Shown here: piece by piece, positions 25,088 to 33,492 of the stretch
Position numbering within the stretch: position 1 is the first letter of the stretch
Layout: each line of letters begins with the position of its first letter
Made by a program: the position numbers and the translations under genes
Notes under the pieces: model-generated
What the model saw: only the letters and a program-made list of their open reading frames with translations
What the model was told of the DNA's origin: nothing
The model's database searches: none
Source: an uncultured Eubacteriales bacterium
Lineage (GTDB): Bacteria > Bacillota > Clostridia > Peptostreptococcales > Anaerovoracaceae
Length of the DNA: 64,000 bases
Direction of reading: 5' to 3'
Assembly (NCBI GenBank): GCA_900315485.1
Contig: OMZI01000004.1
Span: forward strand, 32,336-96,335

Positions 25088-26269
25088 ATGACAAAAGTCG
25101 ACATTTTTTCAGGATTTCTCGGAGCAGGAAAGACCACACTTATCAAGAAACTCATCGCTGAAGGATATGAGAACAAGAACATCGTACTCATTGAGAACGA
25201 ATTCGGTGAGATCGGTGTTGATACGGGCTTCCTCAGAGAGTCAGGGATCAAGATAAATGAAATGGTAGCCGGATGCATCTGCTGCACACTGGTAGGTGAC
25301 TTCGGCAAAGCACTTAATGAAGTAATCGAACAGTATAACCCGGACAGGATCCTCATCGAGCCGTCCGGAGTCGGAAAACTGTCAGACGTAATTATCGCAG
25401 TTCAGGATCTTAAGAATGACAAGATCCGGCTCAACGGATTCACAACAGTCGTAGATGCAAAGAGATACGACATGTACATGGAGAATTTCGGAGAGTTCTA
25501 TAAGAATCAGGTAGAGCACGCAAGCTCGATCTTCCTTTCACATCAGCAGGGCATGAGCGCAGAGGAGATCGACAGGATCGTTAAGTCGATAAGAGAGCTC
25601 AACGCAGAGGCTGAGATCGTAACCACTGACTGGGATCAGCTGAGCGGAGCCAAGATGCTCGAGGTAATGGAGTCGAAGAAGACTCTGAGTGCAGAGCTCG
25701 ACAAGCTGAGAGAAGAAGCTTACGAGGAACTTGCAGCACACGAACATGAGCACGAGTGCGACGATGATGAGTGTGAGTGCCATCACCACCATCACCACGA
25801 TGATGACGATGATGACGACGAGCATGAACATCATCACCACCATCATCATGATCACGACGACGATGACGATGACGACGATGAGCATGAACATCATCACCAC
25901 CATCATCATGATCACGACGACGATGACGATGATGACGACGAACATGAGCATCACCACCACCATCATCACCATCACCATCACCACCACGGACATGATGCTG
26001 ATGAGGTATTCGACGAAGTCGGAGTACATACAAGCAACAAGTACTCAAGAGCAGAGATCGAGGAGATCGTTGACAGCCTTGATGAGTGCGGAGAGGTGCT
26101 CAGAGCCAAGGGCATCGTAGAGAACACTGAAGGCGGATGGCTCGAATTCGACTACGTACCTGGTGAAGGTGAAGTCAGAGAGACAGAGGCTGAGGCAACC
26201 GGAATGGTAGTTGTTATCGGAACAAGCCTCAAGAAGGACAAGATCAATAAGCTGTTCAGACTGGCTTAA
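25088..26269 (+). CDS. CobW/G3E-family GTPase with a long His/Asp metal-binding repeat
   Basis: A 393-residue G3E GTPase. P-loop GFLGAGKTTL, switch region ENEFGEIGVD, and the CICC metal-relay motif (AGCICCTLVG) are intact. The usual NKxD guanine-specificity motif is replaced by SHQQ. Between the GTPase and CobW_C domains (about residues 217-299) lies an extreme run of His, Asp and Glu made of 20-residue repeats. G3E proteins hand Zn, Co or Ni to target enzymes; the His-rich stretch suggests zinc or nickel buffering. Two palindromic operators precede it and a second CobW-type gene follows 67 bp later. Confidence 0.85.
   Translation: MTKVDIFSGFLGAGKTTLIKKLIAEGYENKNIVLIENEFGEIGVDTGFLRESGIKINEMVAGCICCTLVGDFGKALNEVIEQYNPDRILIEPSGVGKLSDVIIAVQDLKNDKIRLNGFTTVVDAKRYDMYMENFGEFYKNQVEHASSIFLSHQQGMSAEEIDRIVKSIRELNAEAEIVTTDWDQLSGAKMLEVMESKKTLSAELDKLREEAYEELAAHEHEHECDDDECECHHHHHHDDDDDDDEHEHHHHHHHDHDDDDDDDDEHEHHHHHHHDHDDDDDDDDEHEHHHHHHHHHHHHHGHDADEVFDEVGVHTSNKYSRAEIEEIVDSLDECGEVLRAKGIVENTEGGWLEFDYVPGEGEVRETEAEATGMVVVIGTSLKKDKINKLFRLA
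25801..25980 (+). repeat. 60-bp in-frame tandem repeat coding His/Asp runs
   Basis: Three near-identical 60-bp units (25801-25860, 25861-25920, 25921-25980); bases 25877-25920 are identical to 25817-25860. Each unit encodes an Asp run, EHEH, a His run and DH. Such in-frame repeats can change length by slippage or recombination. Confidence 0.85.
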
Positions 26270-26273
26270 AAGA

Positions 26274-26304
26274 TGTGTCAAAAAGGACCGTCCCCAATGA
26301 CACA
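26274..26304 (+). repeat. Short intergenic element with 7-bp terminal inverted repeats
   Basis: TGTGTCA (26274-26280) and TGACACA (26298-26304) flank AAAAGGACCGTCCCCAA in the gap between the two CobW genes. From memory, closely similar GGGGACGGTCCTTTT-type strings recur between genes in many Firmicutes genomes. Only one copy is in this window. Confidence 0.4.
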
Positions 26305-26336
26305 GACGCAAAACTAAGAAAAGAGACTATTAAGTA

Positions 26337-27281
26337 ATGTTGACAGATAAACCAGTATATCTCTTTACCGGGTTCCTCGGATCCGGAAAGACGACATTTA
26401 TAAAAGAAACACTTGAGAATCATGAATTCGGCGATGACGGAAGGACGCTGCTCCTCATCTGTGAGAGGGGAGAGACAGCATACGAGCCGGAGAAGTTCGT
26501 CGGCCCGGGCGTCAGGGTGGAACACATCCGCTCGGAGGAAGAGCTGAATCCGAGCAACCTGCTGGACATATCCAAGGCAGGTCCGTATGACAGGGTCGTA
26601 GTCGAGTACAACGGCATGTGGGAAAACCAGAAGCTCTTCGCAGCGATGCCGGTAAACTGGCTGATCCAGCAGGAGATGGCACTCTTCGATGCGACCACCT
26701 TCCAGATGTACAACCGCAATATGCGTCAGCTCTGCTTCAACAAGATGCAGACCGCAGACATGGTCGTATTCAACAGATGCGAGAAGGGTTTTGACAAAAT
26801 GCCTTTCCACAAGGAAGTCAGGATAGCCAACAGGCGCAACCTCATCGTATACGAATACGGTCCGGACGACATCGAGCCGGATGATATCCAGGATCCGCTG
26901 CCGTACGATATGACGAAGTCCCAGATCAGGATCGAGGACGACTGGTACGCAGAGTGGTACAGGGATATAAACGAGAACGAGGATGATTACGACGGCAAGA
27001 CATTCATTCTGAAGGGCCGTGTGGCTCTGTCAGAGGAACTCCCGGAAGGGCAGTTCGCATTCGGCAGACATGTGATGACATGCTGCGAGGCGGACATACA
27101 GTTCGCGGGACTGCTGTCGTACTACTCCGGTCACGAGAAACTGAATGTAGGTGACTGGATAGAGATAACAGCCAAGGTAAGAGTGGAATACGCTGAAGCG
27201 TATCAGGAAAAGGGGCCGGTACTGTATATCAGGAAACTGGCAAAATGTGAACCGTGCAGCCCGGAGGTAGCGACCTTCTGA
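26337..27281 (+). CDS. CobW-type GTPase fused to a DUF1980/YcgQ-like C-terminal domain
   Basis: A 314-residue protein. The N-terminal 200 residues are G3E-like: P-loop GFLGSGKTTF, CERGE in place of the usual ENEFG, and NRCE at the NKxD site; the CXCC motif is absent. The last 90 residues (FAFGRHVMTCCEADIQFAGL through LNVGDWIEITAKV) match the C-terminal domain of the YcgQ/TIGR03943 proteins, with their TCC-A-D signature. YcgR-YcgQ permease-like pairs are commonly linked to CobW GTPases and zinc limitation, so the fusion supports a metal-handling role. Its ribosome site is weak. It probably shares the promoter of the preceding CobW gene. Confidence 0.7.
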   Translation: MLTDKPVYLFTGFLGSGKTTFIKETLENHEFGDDGRTLLLICERGETAYEPEKFVGPGVRVEHIRSEEELNPSNLLDISKAGPYDRVVVEYNGMWENQKLFAAMPVNWLIQQEMALFDATTFQMYNRNMRQLCFNKMQTADMVVFNRCEKGFDKMPFHKEVRIANRRNLIVYEYGPDDIEPDDIQDPLPYDMTKSQIRIEDDWYAEWYRDINENEDDYDGKTFILKGRVALSEELPEGQFAFGRHVMTCCEADIQFAGLLSYYSGHEKLNVGDWIEITAKVRVEYAEAYQEKGPVLYIRKLAKCEPCSPEVATF

Positions 27282-27328
27282 CGCAGGGGGACAGAGGGAA
27301 GATACAGCAGACAGGGAAGGAGCAACTT

Positions 27329-29143
27329 ATGAAGAAGTCAACCGGTATAACAAGAATGGCAAGACACCTGCTGGCAGTAATACTGACAGTCAGCCTCGTC
27401 TGCGGACTTGCAGGACTGGAAGACGGGGCATATGCAGCAAGCGGTACATCACCTTTTGCAAATACAAGGTCATCGTATAATCATAACGCAAGATTCAACG
27501 GCAACCTTATAGTTCACGGTGTCGATGTTTCGTACTTCCAGGCTACAGGAAGTGACTGGAAAGCTGCCAAGCTCAACGGCTGCGACTATGCGATCATGAG
27601 AGTAACCTACACAACATACGGAAACGGCAGCCTCAACATCGACAGCAAGTTTGCTACACATTACAGCAAGGCTAACGCTGCAGGCGTCATGAAGGGTGTG
27701 TATGTATTCTCACAGGCCAAGAGTGCAGCTGAGGCAAGGAAGGAAGCCCAGTATGCTGTAAACAGACTCAGAGCTCTCGGTATCGGACCTGAAGATCTCG
27801 AACTCCCTGTATACATGGATTATGAGTTCGCAGGCAAGTCGAGCGGAAAGAACAAGGGAAGACTTTACGGACTCAAGCAGAAGACAGCTATCGAAGCTGT
27901 AAACGCTTTTGCAGATGTTATAAGAACCAACGGATATGACCCGGGAGTATATGCGAATACGAACTTCTTCAAGTCATATCTCGCAAACGGTACAGGACTG
28001 GCTTCGGATATCGACATGTGGTGCGCACAGTACTACAACATGAACCAGTCGCCGTCAAACTATACCAAGTGGCAGTATTCAAGCACCGCCAGAGTAAACG
28101 GCATCCTGTACTACTCAACAAATAAGATCGGATCGACAGATGTAGACTTCTGGTATCTCAACAAGAATGCCAACAGTGCGGCCAAGACAACGATTTACGG
28201 CAACACCAACCTGAACTACACAGGAAATGCTGTAAAGCCTGTTCTTGAGATCTACAACGGCGGAACACTTCTGAAGGAAGGCACCGACTACATCGTAGGC
28301 GGTATCAACAACGTCAAGAAGAGCTCATCCGGAGCATATGCATATGTCAAGGGTATCGGAAAGTACGGCGGATACGCGCTCGTTCCGGTCACGATCGACA
28401 GCGGATACATCAACCATATCGGACTGTCCAAAGTGGGCGGTGTCATCTTCGCCAACAAGAGCGGCTCATCGTACAGCATCGGATCCAACGGCAATGGTGC
28501 TTACGTAAGGAACGTACCTGCAGGAACTACAGCCGGCACACTTCTCAGCAAGGTAGCTCTCAAGAGCAGCTACTCCGGAAAGTACACACTGAAGGTGATC
28601 GATGCCAGGGGCGGCAATGTTGCCGACGGCACCAGAGTCAGCACAGGCATGATGGTAGGCGTCTACAGCGGATCAACACTTAAGGGAACTGCGGACATCA
28701 CCGTAAACGGAAGTGCTATCAACAACACCGGTGCGAACTACCTGAGGACGGTCAACCGCAGCATCGTAACTGTACCGACAGTCAGCCAGCAGATCTCGAA
28801 CGTGCTGAGCGGCAAGTCCACAAACGGTGCGCTGGTCGTAGACGGTAAGGGCGGAAAGGCAACTATCAAGGAACTGCAGAAGTTCCTCGGAGTCAAGCAG
28901 ACCGGAAAGATCACAATAAAGAAGAAATACAAAAAGTACAGCACAGGCGTAACTTCCAAGAAGTATGCCAACAAGAAAGACCCGACTGTCAAGGCTATGC
29001 AGAGATGGCTCGGAGTCAAGGCTGACGGTGTGTGGGGCAAAGGTACATCCAAAGCTCTCCAGAGAAAACTCGGAGTCAAGGCTGACGGAAAGTTCGGCAA
29101 GAATTCGATGAAAGCTCTCCAGAGGTATCTGAACAGCAGATAG
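27329..29143 (+). CDS. Secreted GH25 lysozyme with cell-wall-binding modules
   Basis: A 604-residue exported muramidase. Signal peptide MKKSTGITRMARHLLAVILT onward, cleaved near AYA-AS. GH25 domain about residues 45-275: HGVDVSYFQ, the catalytic DYE of PVYMDYEFAG, and DVDFWYLN. Next comes a wall-associated beta module (YTGNAVKPVLEIYNGG, EGTDYIV, KGIGKYGG), and at the C-terminus two peptidoglycan-binding repeats (KAMQRWLGVKADGVWGKGT, KALQRYL). GGAAGG lies before ATG 27329, preferred over ATG 27254, which overlaps the previous gene. Likely hydrolyses peptidoglycan in remodelling or competition. Confidence 0.9.
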   Translation: MKKSTGITRMARHLLAVILTVSLVCGLAGLEDGAYAASGTSPFANTRSSYNHNARFNGNLIVHGVDVSYFQATGSDWKAAKLNGCDYAIMRVTYTTYGNGSLNIDSKFATHYSKANAAGVMKGVYVFSQAKSAAEARKEAQYAVNRLRALGIGPEDLELPVYMDYEFAGKSSGKNKGRLYGLKQKTAIEAVNAFADVIRTNGYDPGVYANTNFFKSYLANGTGLASDIDMWCAQYYNMNQSPSNYTKWQYSSTARVNGILYYSTNKIGSTDVDFWYLNKNANSAAKTTIYGNTNLNYTGNAVKPVLEIYNGGTLLKEGTDYIVGGINNVKKSSSGAYAYVKGIGKYGGYALVPVTIDSGYINHIGLSKVGGVIFANKSGSSYSIGSNGNGAYVRNVPAGTTAGTLLSKVALKSSYSGKYTLKVIDARGGNVADGTRVSTGMMVGVYSGSTLKGTADITVNGSAINNTGANYLRTVNRSIVTVPTVSQQISNVLSGKSTNGALVVDGKGGKATIKELQKFLGVKQTGKITIKKKYKKYSTGVTSKKYANKKDPTVKAMQRWLGVKADGVWGKGTSKALQRKLGVKADGKFGKNSMKALQRYLNSR

Positions 29144-29169
29144 CAGAGCGGAAAGCGAAGGGCAAAGTC

Positions 29170-29481
29170 ATGAAGAAAAGATCAGCAGTAATATCTTTAA
29201 TACTTGCGCTTCTGATGCTGATGTTCTCCTCCGCAGCAGTGCTCGCTGAAGGCGGTGATAACGGAGCAGACGCACATTCCGAATCCATGTCACAGGCCGA
29301 GGAAGAGGTAGCTGATGACGCACCTGACAGCATGACCGAAGTGGTCAGGGATGCTGTTATGCAGTATGCACCTTATGCGGCCGGAGTACTGGGCGGTATA
29401 GTAATTATCGTCCTGGTCGTAAAGCTCATAATAAACATTGCCGGAAGAGAGCGAAAACCAAAATACACAGGAAAACACTGA
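29170..29481 (+). CDS. Small exported single-pass membrane protein
   Basis: A 103-residue protein with a signal peptide (LILALLMLMFSSAAVLAEG), an acidic middle (about 28-63), one membrane helix (AAGVLGGIVIIVLVVKLIINI) and a short basic tail. No family recognised. It follows the lysozyme by 26 bp and precedes a terminator, so the two are probably co-transcribed; it may anchor or control that enzyme, which is inference from position only. Confidence 0.7.
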   Translation: MKKRSAVISLILALLMLMFSSAAVLAEGGDNGADAHSESMSQAEEEVADDAPDSMTEVVRDAVMQYAPYAAGVLGGIVIIVLVVKLIINIAGRERKPKYTGKH

Positions 29482-29485
29482 AGTG

Positions 29486-29513
29486 AGGCTGACCTGAAAA
29501 GGTCAGCCTTTTT
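29486..29513 (+). terminator. Terminator of the lysozyme operon
   Basis: AGGCTGACC (29486-29494) and GGTCAGCCT (29501-29509) form a perfect stem with loop TGAAAA followed by a T-run, directly after the stop codon. Confidence 0.9.
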
Positions 29514-29610
29514 CGTGGCAATGAAAAAACGACTCTGAACAAATCCGAACCCCAACCGGACATGTGCATAGCCGTTTCTTCAAAGCACTATCTCATATCG
29601 AGTTTTGATC

Positions 29611-29640
29611 AGACTCTCCCCGTAGACCGGAGAGTCTTTT
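29611..29640 (+). terminator. Second, unassigned terminator-like hairpin
   Basis: AGACTCTCC (29611-29619) pairs with GGAGAGTCT (29629-29637) and is followed by TTTTCT. No gene ends here: the previous terminator is about 100 bp upstream. The gap 29482-29832 otherwise holds the AraC-gene promoter; the stretch between the hairpins has no coding frame and could be a small RNA or read-through safeguard. Confidence 0.7.
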
Positions 29641-29735
29641 CTGTGTTATTGCAAAACTTACTATAAAAGTGAACTGACAGCCTGCCTAATAACACATTTC
29701 GTAAATTCATTGTAATAAATCGGGGGTTCTTATGT

Positions 29736-29741
29736 TATAAT
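29736..29741 (+). promoter_or_regulatory. Extended -10 promoter box of the AraC-type gene
   Basis: TGTTATAAT contains a consensus TATAAT with an extended TGn, 91 bp before ATG 29833. TTGCA and TGCAA half-sites in the leader (about 29744-29778) form an interrupted inverted repeat that might bind the regulator. Confidence 0.5.
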
Positions 29742-29832
29742 CCTGTTGCAAATAATATAAGGAAATTACGATTTTGCACTAAGTCGGCGATTATTTGCCC
29801 ATTAAAAAAATACAGATCAGGAGTTGACTATA

Positions 29833-30564
29833 ATGAGCGACAGGAAAACAGCGAACATGATACTGAGCCGTACCCGCAGGAATCAGATATATCTTCCGTA
29901 TCTCAGGAAGAAAAAATATTTTGATGCGATCAGAAAAGGTGATGCGGACAGGATCACGGCACTGTCACAGGAGAACTATGAATACCCGACGGCGCTTTTT
30001 AACAGGTGCTCATCGTACAGCGAGGCAATGAACAAGATGTATTATGAGTCGGTATGCGCGGCTTCAGAGATGTGCCTGGTGGCAATAGAAGCCGGCCTGC
30101 TCGATATGGTCGCTTACGATATACGTGATGAGTTTATCGGTGAATTTGATCATGCATCCGCGCTCCCGGACCTGTACGACCTCGTTCACGGCATGGCATA
30201 CAACTATGCAATGAAGATGAAGTATGTCCTCAAAGAGAAGAAGAAGTCGCCTAGACTGGCGAGGATGGTGTCCTATATTGAGGACCACTTGCATGAGAAA
30301 ATAGAGCTGGCGGATATCGCTGAACATGTCAATGTGAGCAGGACGTACGCATCGGCGATCTTCAAAAATGAGCTCGGGATCACTATAAGCGAGTTCATAC
30401 TCAGGGAGAGGATGCTTGAGGCGCAGAGACTGCTGAGAGAGACGGACATGACTGTGGCTGCCATAGCGGACAGCCTGGCATTCTGCTCGCAGAGCTACTT
30501 TACCAAGAATTTTACTGAGTCACAGGGAATGACGCCTGTGGAGTACAGGAAGAGCTTTGTATAA
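29833..30564 (+). CDS. AraC-family transcriptional regulator
   Basis: A 243-residue regulator. The C-terminal 100 residues hold the double helix-turn-helix: MVSYIEDHLHEKIELADIAE with NVSRTYASAIFKNELG, then LLRETDMTVAAIADSLAF and SQSYFTKNFTESQGMTPVEYR. The N-terminal 130 residues are helical and match no ligand domain known to me, though the layout suits a metabolite or stress sensor. CAGGAG at 29818-29823 supports ATG 29833 over TTG 29824. The Y-family polymerase gene starts 12 bp downstream, so both may be one transcript. Confidence 0.85.
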   Translation: MSDRKTANMILSRTRRNQIYLPYLRKKKYFDAIRKGDADRITALSQENYEYPTALFNRCSSYSEAMNKMYYESVCAASEMCLVAIEAGLLDMVAYDIRDEFIGEFDHASALPDLYDLVHGMAYNYAMKMKYVLKEKKKSPRLARMVSYIEDHLHEKIELADIAEHVNVSRTYASAIFKNELGITISEFILRERMLEAQRLLRETDMTVAAIADSLAFCSQSYFTKNFTESQGMTPVEYRKSFV

Positions 30565-30576
30565 AACAATAATCTC

Positions 30577-31947
30577 ATGGATGACCTGAAGAGTGTAAAT
30601 GGCGAATACGGCGATGTGTTCCTGTGCATAGACCTTAAATCCTTCTATGCATCGGTCGAATGCGTCGAAAGGGGACTCGATCCGATGACTACCGATCTTG
30701 TCGTTGCAGATCCTTCGAGGAGCGACAAAACGATATGTCTCGCAGTGTCGCCGTCTCTTCGCGCGCGCGGAATCAGCAGCCGTGCCAGGGTCTTTGAGAT
30801 ACCGAAGAGCTTTGAGTACATAATGGCTCCGCCGAGAATGAATCTGTACATAGAATATGCCGCAGAAATTTACAAAATATACCTTGATTATATTGCGCCC
30901 GAGGACATGCATGTGTATTCTATTGACGAGGTTTTTTTAGACGTCACGCACTACCTGAAGCGTTACAATTGCTCGCCCAAGCAGATGGCAGAACTCCTGA
31001 TGGGAGAGGTGCAGCGAAGGATAGGTGTCAGGGCAACAGCGGGAGTAGGCACCAACATGTACCTGTGCAAGATCGCACTGGACATACTGGCAAAACACGC
31101 CCCTGACTTCATCGGAGTCCTCGACGAGCAGACCTACAGGGAGGTGCTGTGGGACCACACACCGCTTACAGACTTCTGGCGCGTGGGACCGGGAACGGCC
31201 CGGAGGCTGGCGAAGATAGGGATCACCACGCAGAGAGGCATAGCGGAAGCGGATGAGGATCTCCTGTACCGCATGTTCGGCATCGATGCGGAGCTTCTTA
31301 TCGATCACGCCAACGGCATCGAGCCTACGAAGATATCCGATATCAAGGGATATAAGAACAAGAGCCACTCTCTCAGCCGCGGACAGGTGCTGATGAGAGA
31401 CTATAACAACGATGAAGGCGAACTCATCGTCAAGGAGATGACTGAGCTCCTGTGCCATGAGATGACAGACCTCGGCATGGTGACTAAGAATGTCTCCATA
31501 GCTGTCGGCTACTCGAACGCACTCAAGGTGCCGATGGCGCACGGATCGGTCAGCTTCAGCGTCATGACGGACGCCTCTTCTATCATAATACCGGCGGTTG
31601 CCGGACTGTATCGGAGCATTACGGATCCCGAGTATCCGGTCAGAAGGGTATTCATCAATTTCAATGACATAAAGCCGCGGGATGAAGACCGGCAGATGAC
31701 ACTGTTCGACCTTGCGGATATGGAAGCGCAGGAAGACGGCCGGACTGCCGGCGAGCAGAGAGAGTCCGGTTTTGCCGATCCTATCAAAGAGACGCAGACA
31801 AGGATGAAACGCGATGCGGCTCTTCAGGAAACCGTAAATTCGATTAGAAAGAAGTACGGCAAAGATGCTATGATAAGGGGCATGGATCTTGAGGAGGCTG
31901 CGACTACGATCGAACGCAATCACCAGAGAGGCGGGCACAGAGAATAG
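30577..31947 (+). CDS. Y-family DNA polymerase (UmuC/UvrX-like)
   Basis: A 456-residue translesion polymerase. Catalytic palm motifs are present: CIDLKSFYASVECVERGL at the N-terminus with the metal-binding Asp, and YSIDEVFLDV with the SIDE acidic pair. Thumb and little-finger parts follow; a helix-hairpin-helix-like piece includes WRVGPGTARRLAKIGI. C-terminal region has TLFDL, a plausible beta-clamp-binding peptide (QMTLFDL). It should copy damaged DNA in an error-prone manner. The YolD-like gene follows immediately, the usual Firmicutes pairing. Confidence 0.9.
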   Translation: MDDLKSVNGEYGDVFLCIDLKSFYASVECVERGLDPMTTDLVVADPSRSDKTICLAVSPSLRARGISSRARVFEIPKSFEYIMAPPRMNLYIEYAAEIYKIYLDYIAPEDMHVYSIDEVFLDVTHYLKRYNCSPKQMAELLMGEVQRRIGVRATAGVGTNMYLCKIALDILAKHAPDFIGVLDEQTYREVLWDHTPLTDFWRVGPGTARRLAKIGITTQRGIAEADEDLLYRMFGIDAELLIDHANGIEPTKISDIKGYKNKSHSLSRGQVLMRDYNNDEGELIVKEMTELLCHEMTDLGMVTKNVSIAVGYSNALKVPMAHGSVSFSVMTDASSIIIPAVAGLYRSITDPEYPVRRVFINFNDIKPRDEDRQMTLFDLADMEAQEDGRTAGEQRESGFADPIKETQTRMKRDAALQETVNSIRKKYGKDAMIRGMDLEEAATTIERNHQRGGHRE

Positions 31948-32139
31948 ATGGGAAAGAAACCGAGGACTAAAATGCCCCGTGAGCAGAGGGCAAAACAGTT
32001 CGCTCCGTTCCAGGCGGTAGGAGGGCTCGATGAGGCGCTCCGGAGAGCTGAGGCGGAGCATCGAAGAATGCTTGAGACAGGAAATGTGGTCAACGTTCCT
32101 GTTGAAGATACAGATAATACGGAAGGAAACGAAGGATAG
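31948..32139 (+). CDS. YolD-like small protein
   Basis: A 63-residue protein with the core RAKQFAPFQAVGGLDEALR, the signature of small YolD-like proteins encoded after UmuC-like polymerases. The acidic tail (VPVEDTDNTEGNEG) is disordered. It begins at the base after the polymerase stop, so it is translationally coupled and probably assists or restrains that polymerase. Confidence 0.75.
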   Translation: MGKKPRTKMPREQRAKQFAPFQAVGGLDEALRRAEAEHRRMLETGNVVNVPVEDTDNTEGNEG

Positions 32140-32145
32140 GGGCAC

Positions 32146-33339
32146 ATGGAAAACAAAGTAAAAAAAGACTACGCTGCTGAATCAGAGAAACTGCACGAGA
32201 AGCTGCACGGCAAGATAGAGGTCATTTCGAGAGTACCGGTGGATAATGATGATGATCTGTCGCTGGCATATACTCCGGGAGTTGCAGAGCCTTGTCTTGA
32301 GATCCAGAGAGATCCGGAGATGAGCTATGAACTTACAAGACGCTGGAATACCTGCGCTGTAATCACTGACGGTTCTGCTGTACTCGGACTCGGAGATATC
32401 GGACCTGAGGCAGGCATGCCTGTAATGGAGGGAAAGTGCGTTCTCTTCAAGTCGTTCGGCGATGTAGACGCATTCCCGCTTTGCATCAAGTCCCATGATG
32501 TGGATACGATCGTAGAGACTATATACCAGATTTCCGGTTCTTTCGGCGGCATCAACCTCGAGGATATCTCCGCACCGAGATGCTTTGAGATCGAGAGAAA
32601 GCTCAAGGAGAGATGCGATATCCCTATTTTCCACGATGACCAGCACGGAACCGCTGTCATCACACTTGCGGGCCTCATGAACGCCCTCAAGGTAGTTGGC
32701 AAGAAGAGCGAGGATGTCAGGATAGTTACTTCGGGTGCAGGTGCTGCAGCAGTATCTATCACCAAGCTGCTCCTGTCGCACGGATTTAAGAATATAATCA
32801 TGACCGACAGACGCGGCATCATATATGAGGGCCGTCCTGAAGGCATGAACTGGATCAAGGAAGAAATGGCGAAGGAGACCAACCTGGAGGGCATGAAGGG
32901 CTCCCTGGCAGATGCACTCAAGGGTGCAGATGTCTTCATCGGAGTTTCCGCACCGGGCCTTGTGACCCCTGAAATGGTAAAGTCAATGGCCAAGGACCCG
33001 ATCATCTTCGCATGTGCAAATCCTACACCGGAGATATTCCCTGACGAAGCGAAGGCAGCAGGCGCGGCAGTCGTTTCCACAGGACGCTCCGACTTCCCTA
33101 ACCAGATCAACAACGTTCTGGCCTTCCCGGGGATCTTCCGCGGAACATTCGACTGCATGGCCAGGACCATCAACGAAGAGATGAAGATAGCAGCTGCAGA
33201 AGCCCTTGCCGGACTCATTTCCGATGAAGAGCTCTCTGCTGACTACATCATTCCTAAGGCATTCGACCACAGGGTCGGACCGGCAGTAGCCGCTGCAGTA
33301 GCAGAGGCTGCAAGACGCACAGGCGTTGCAAGAAAATAA
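32146..33339 (+). CDS. NAD(P)-dependent malic enzyme
   Basis: A 397-residue short bacterial malic enzyme. Visible: AYTPGVAEPC with catalytic Tyr, TDGSAVLGLGDIGPEAGMPVMEGK (split by eye), FHDDQHGTAVI for metal binding, the Rossmann part RIVTSGAGAAAVSITKLL, and FACANPTPEIFPDEA. It decarboxylates malate to pyruvate with reduction of NAD(P). It is six bases after the YolD-like gene, a spacing that permits co-transcription, but no shared function is evident. With tartrate dehydratase elsewhere in the window it fits C4-dicarboxylate metabolism. Confidence 0.9.
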   Translation: MENKVKKDYAAESEKLHEKLHGKIEVISRVPVDNDDDLSLAYTPGVAEPCLEIQRDPEMSYELTRRWNTCAVITDGSAVLGLGDIGPEAGMPVMEGKCVLFKSFGDVDAFPLCIKSHDVDTIVETIYQISGSFGGINLEDISAPRCFEIERKLKERCDIPIFHDDQHGTAVITLAGLMNALKVVGKKSEDVRIVTSGAGAAAVSITKLLLSHGFKNIIMTDRRGIIYEGRPEGMNWIKEEMAKETNLEGMKGSLADALKGADVFIGVSAPGLVTPEMVKSMAKDPIIFACANPTPEIFPDEAKAAGAAVVSTGRSDFPNQINNVLAFPGIFRGTFDCMARTINEEMKIAAAEALAGLISDEELSADYIIPKAFDHRVGPAVAAAVAEAARRTGVARK

Positions 33340-33470
33340 ATGGAAGACAGTACACACAGACAATTATCCATGAAATCGGCGGTCCTGCTGATGGCTGCAG
33401 TAGCAGTCGCCAGGGGATCGTCATTATTATTGCGGCGATCGTGATGCACAATCTGTTGCCCGAAAAGTGA
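33340..33470 (+). pseudogene. Possible remnant of an EamA-type transporter gene
   Basis: From ATG 33340, 34 residues (ending MAAVAVARGSSLLLRRS) resemble the N-terminus of DMT carriers. A stop follows at 33442. In the adjacent frame GIVIIIAAIVMHNLLPEK up to TGA 33470 resembles a DMT C-terminus. The two parts overlap where a large internal deletion with frameshift would join them. It lies between malic enzyme and a TauE/SafE gene, with no other content. Short and hydrophobic, so chance resemblance is possible. Confidence 0.35.
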
Positions 33471-33492
33471 TAATGCGTGATAGAATACACCC

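Noticed and set aside
25538-26048. Minus-strand frames rich in Met/Val or His/Arg opposite the His/Asp repeat
   Set aside because: Products of reading the repeat backwards; no ribosome site and no family.
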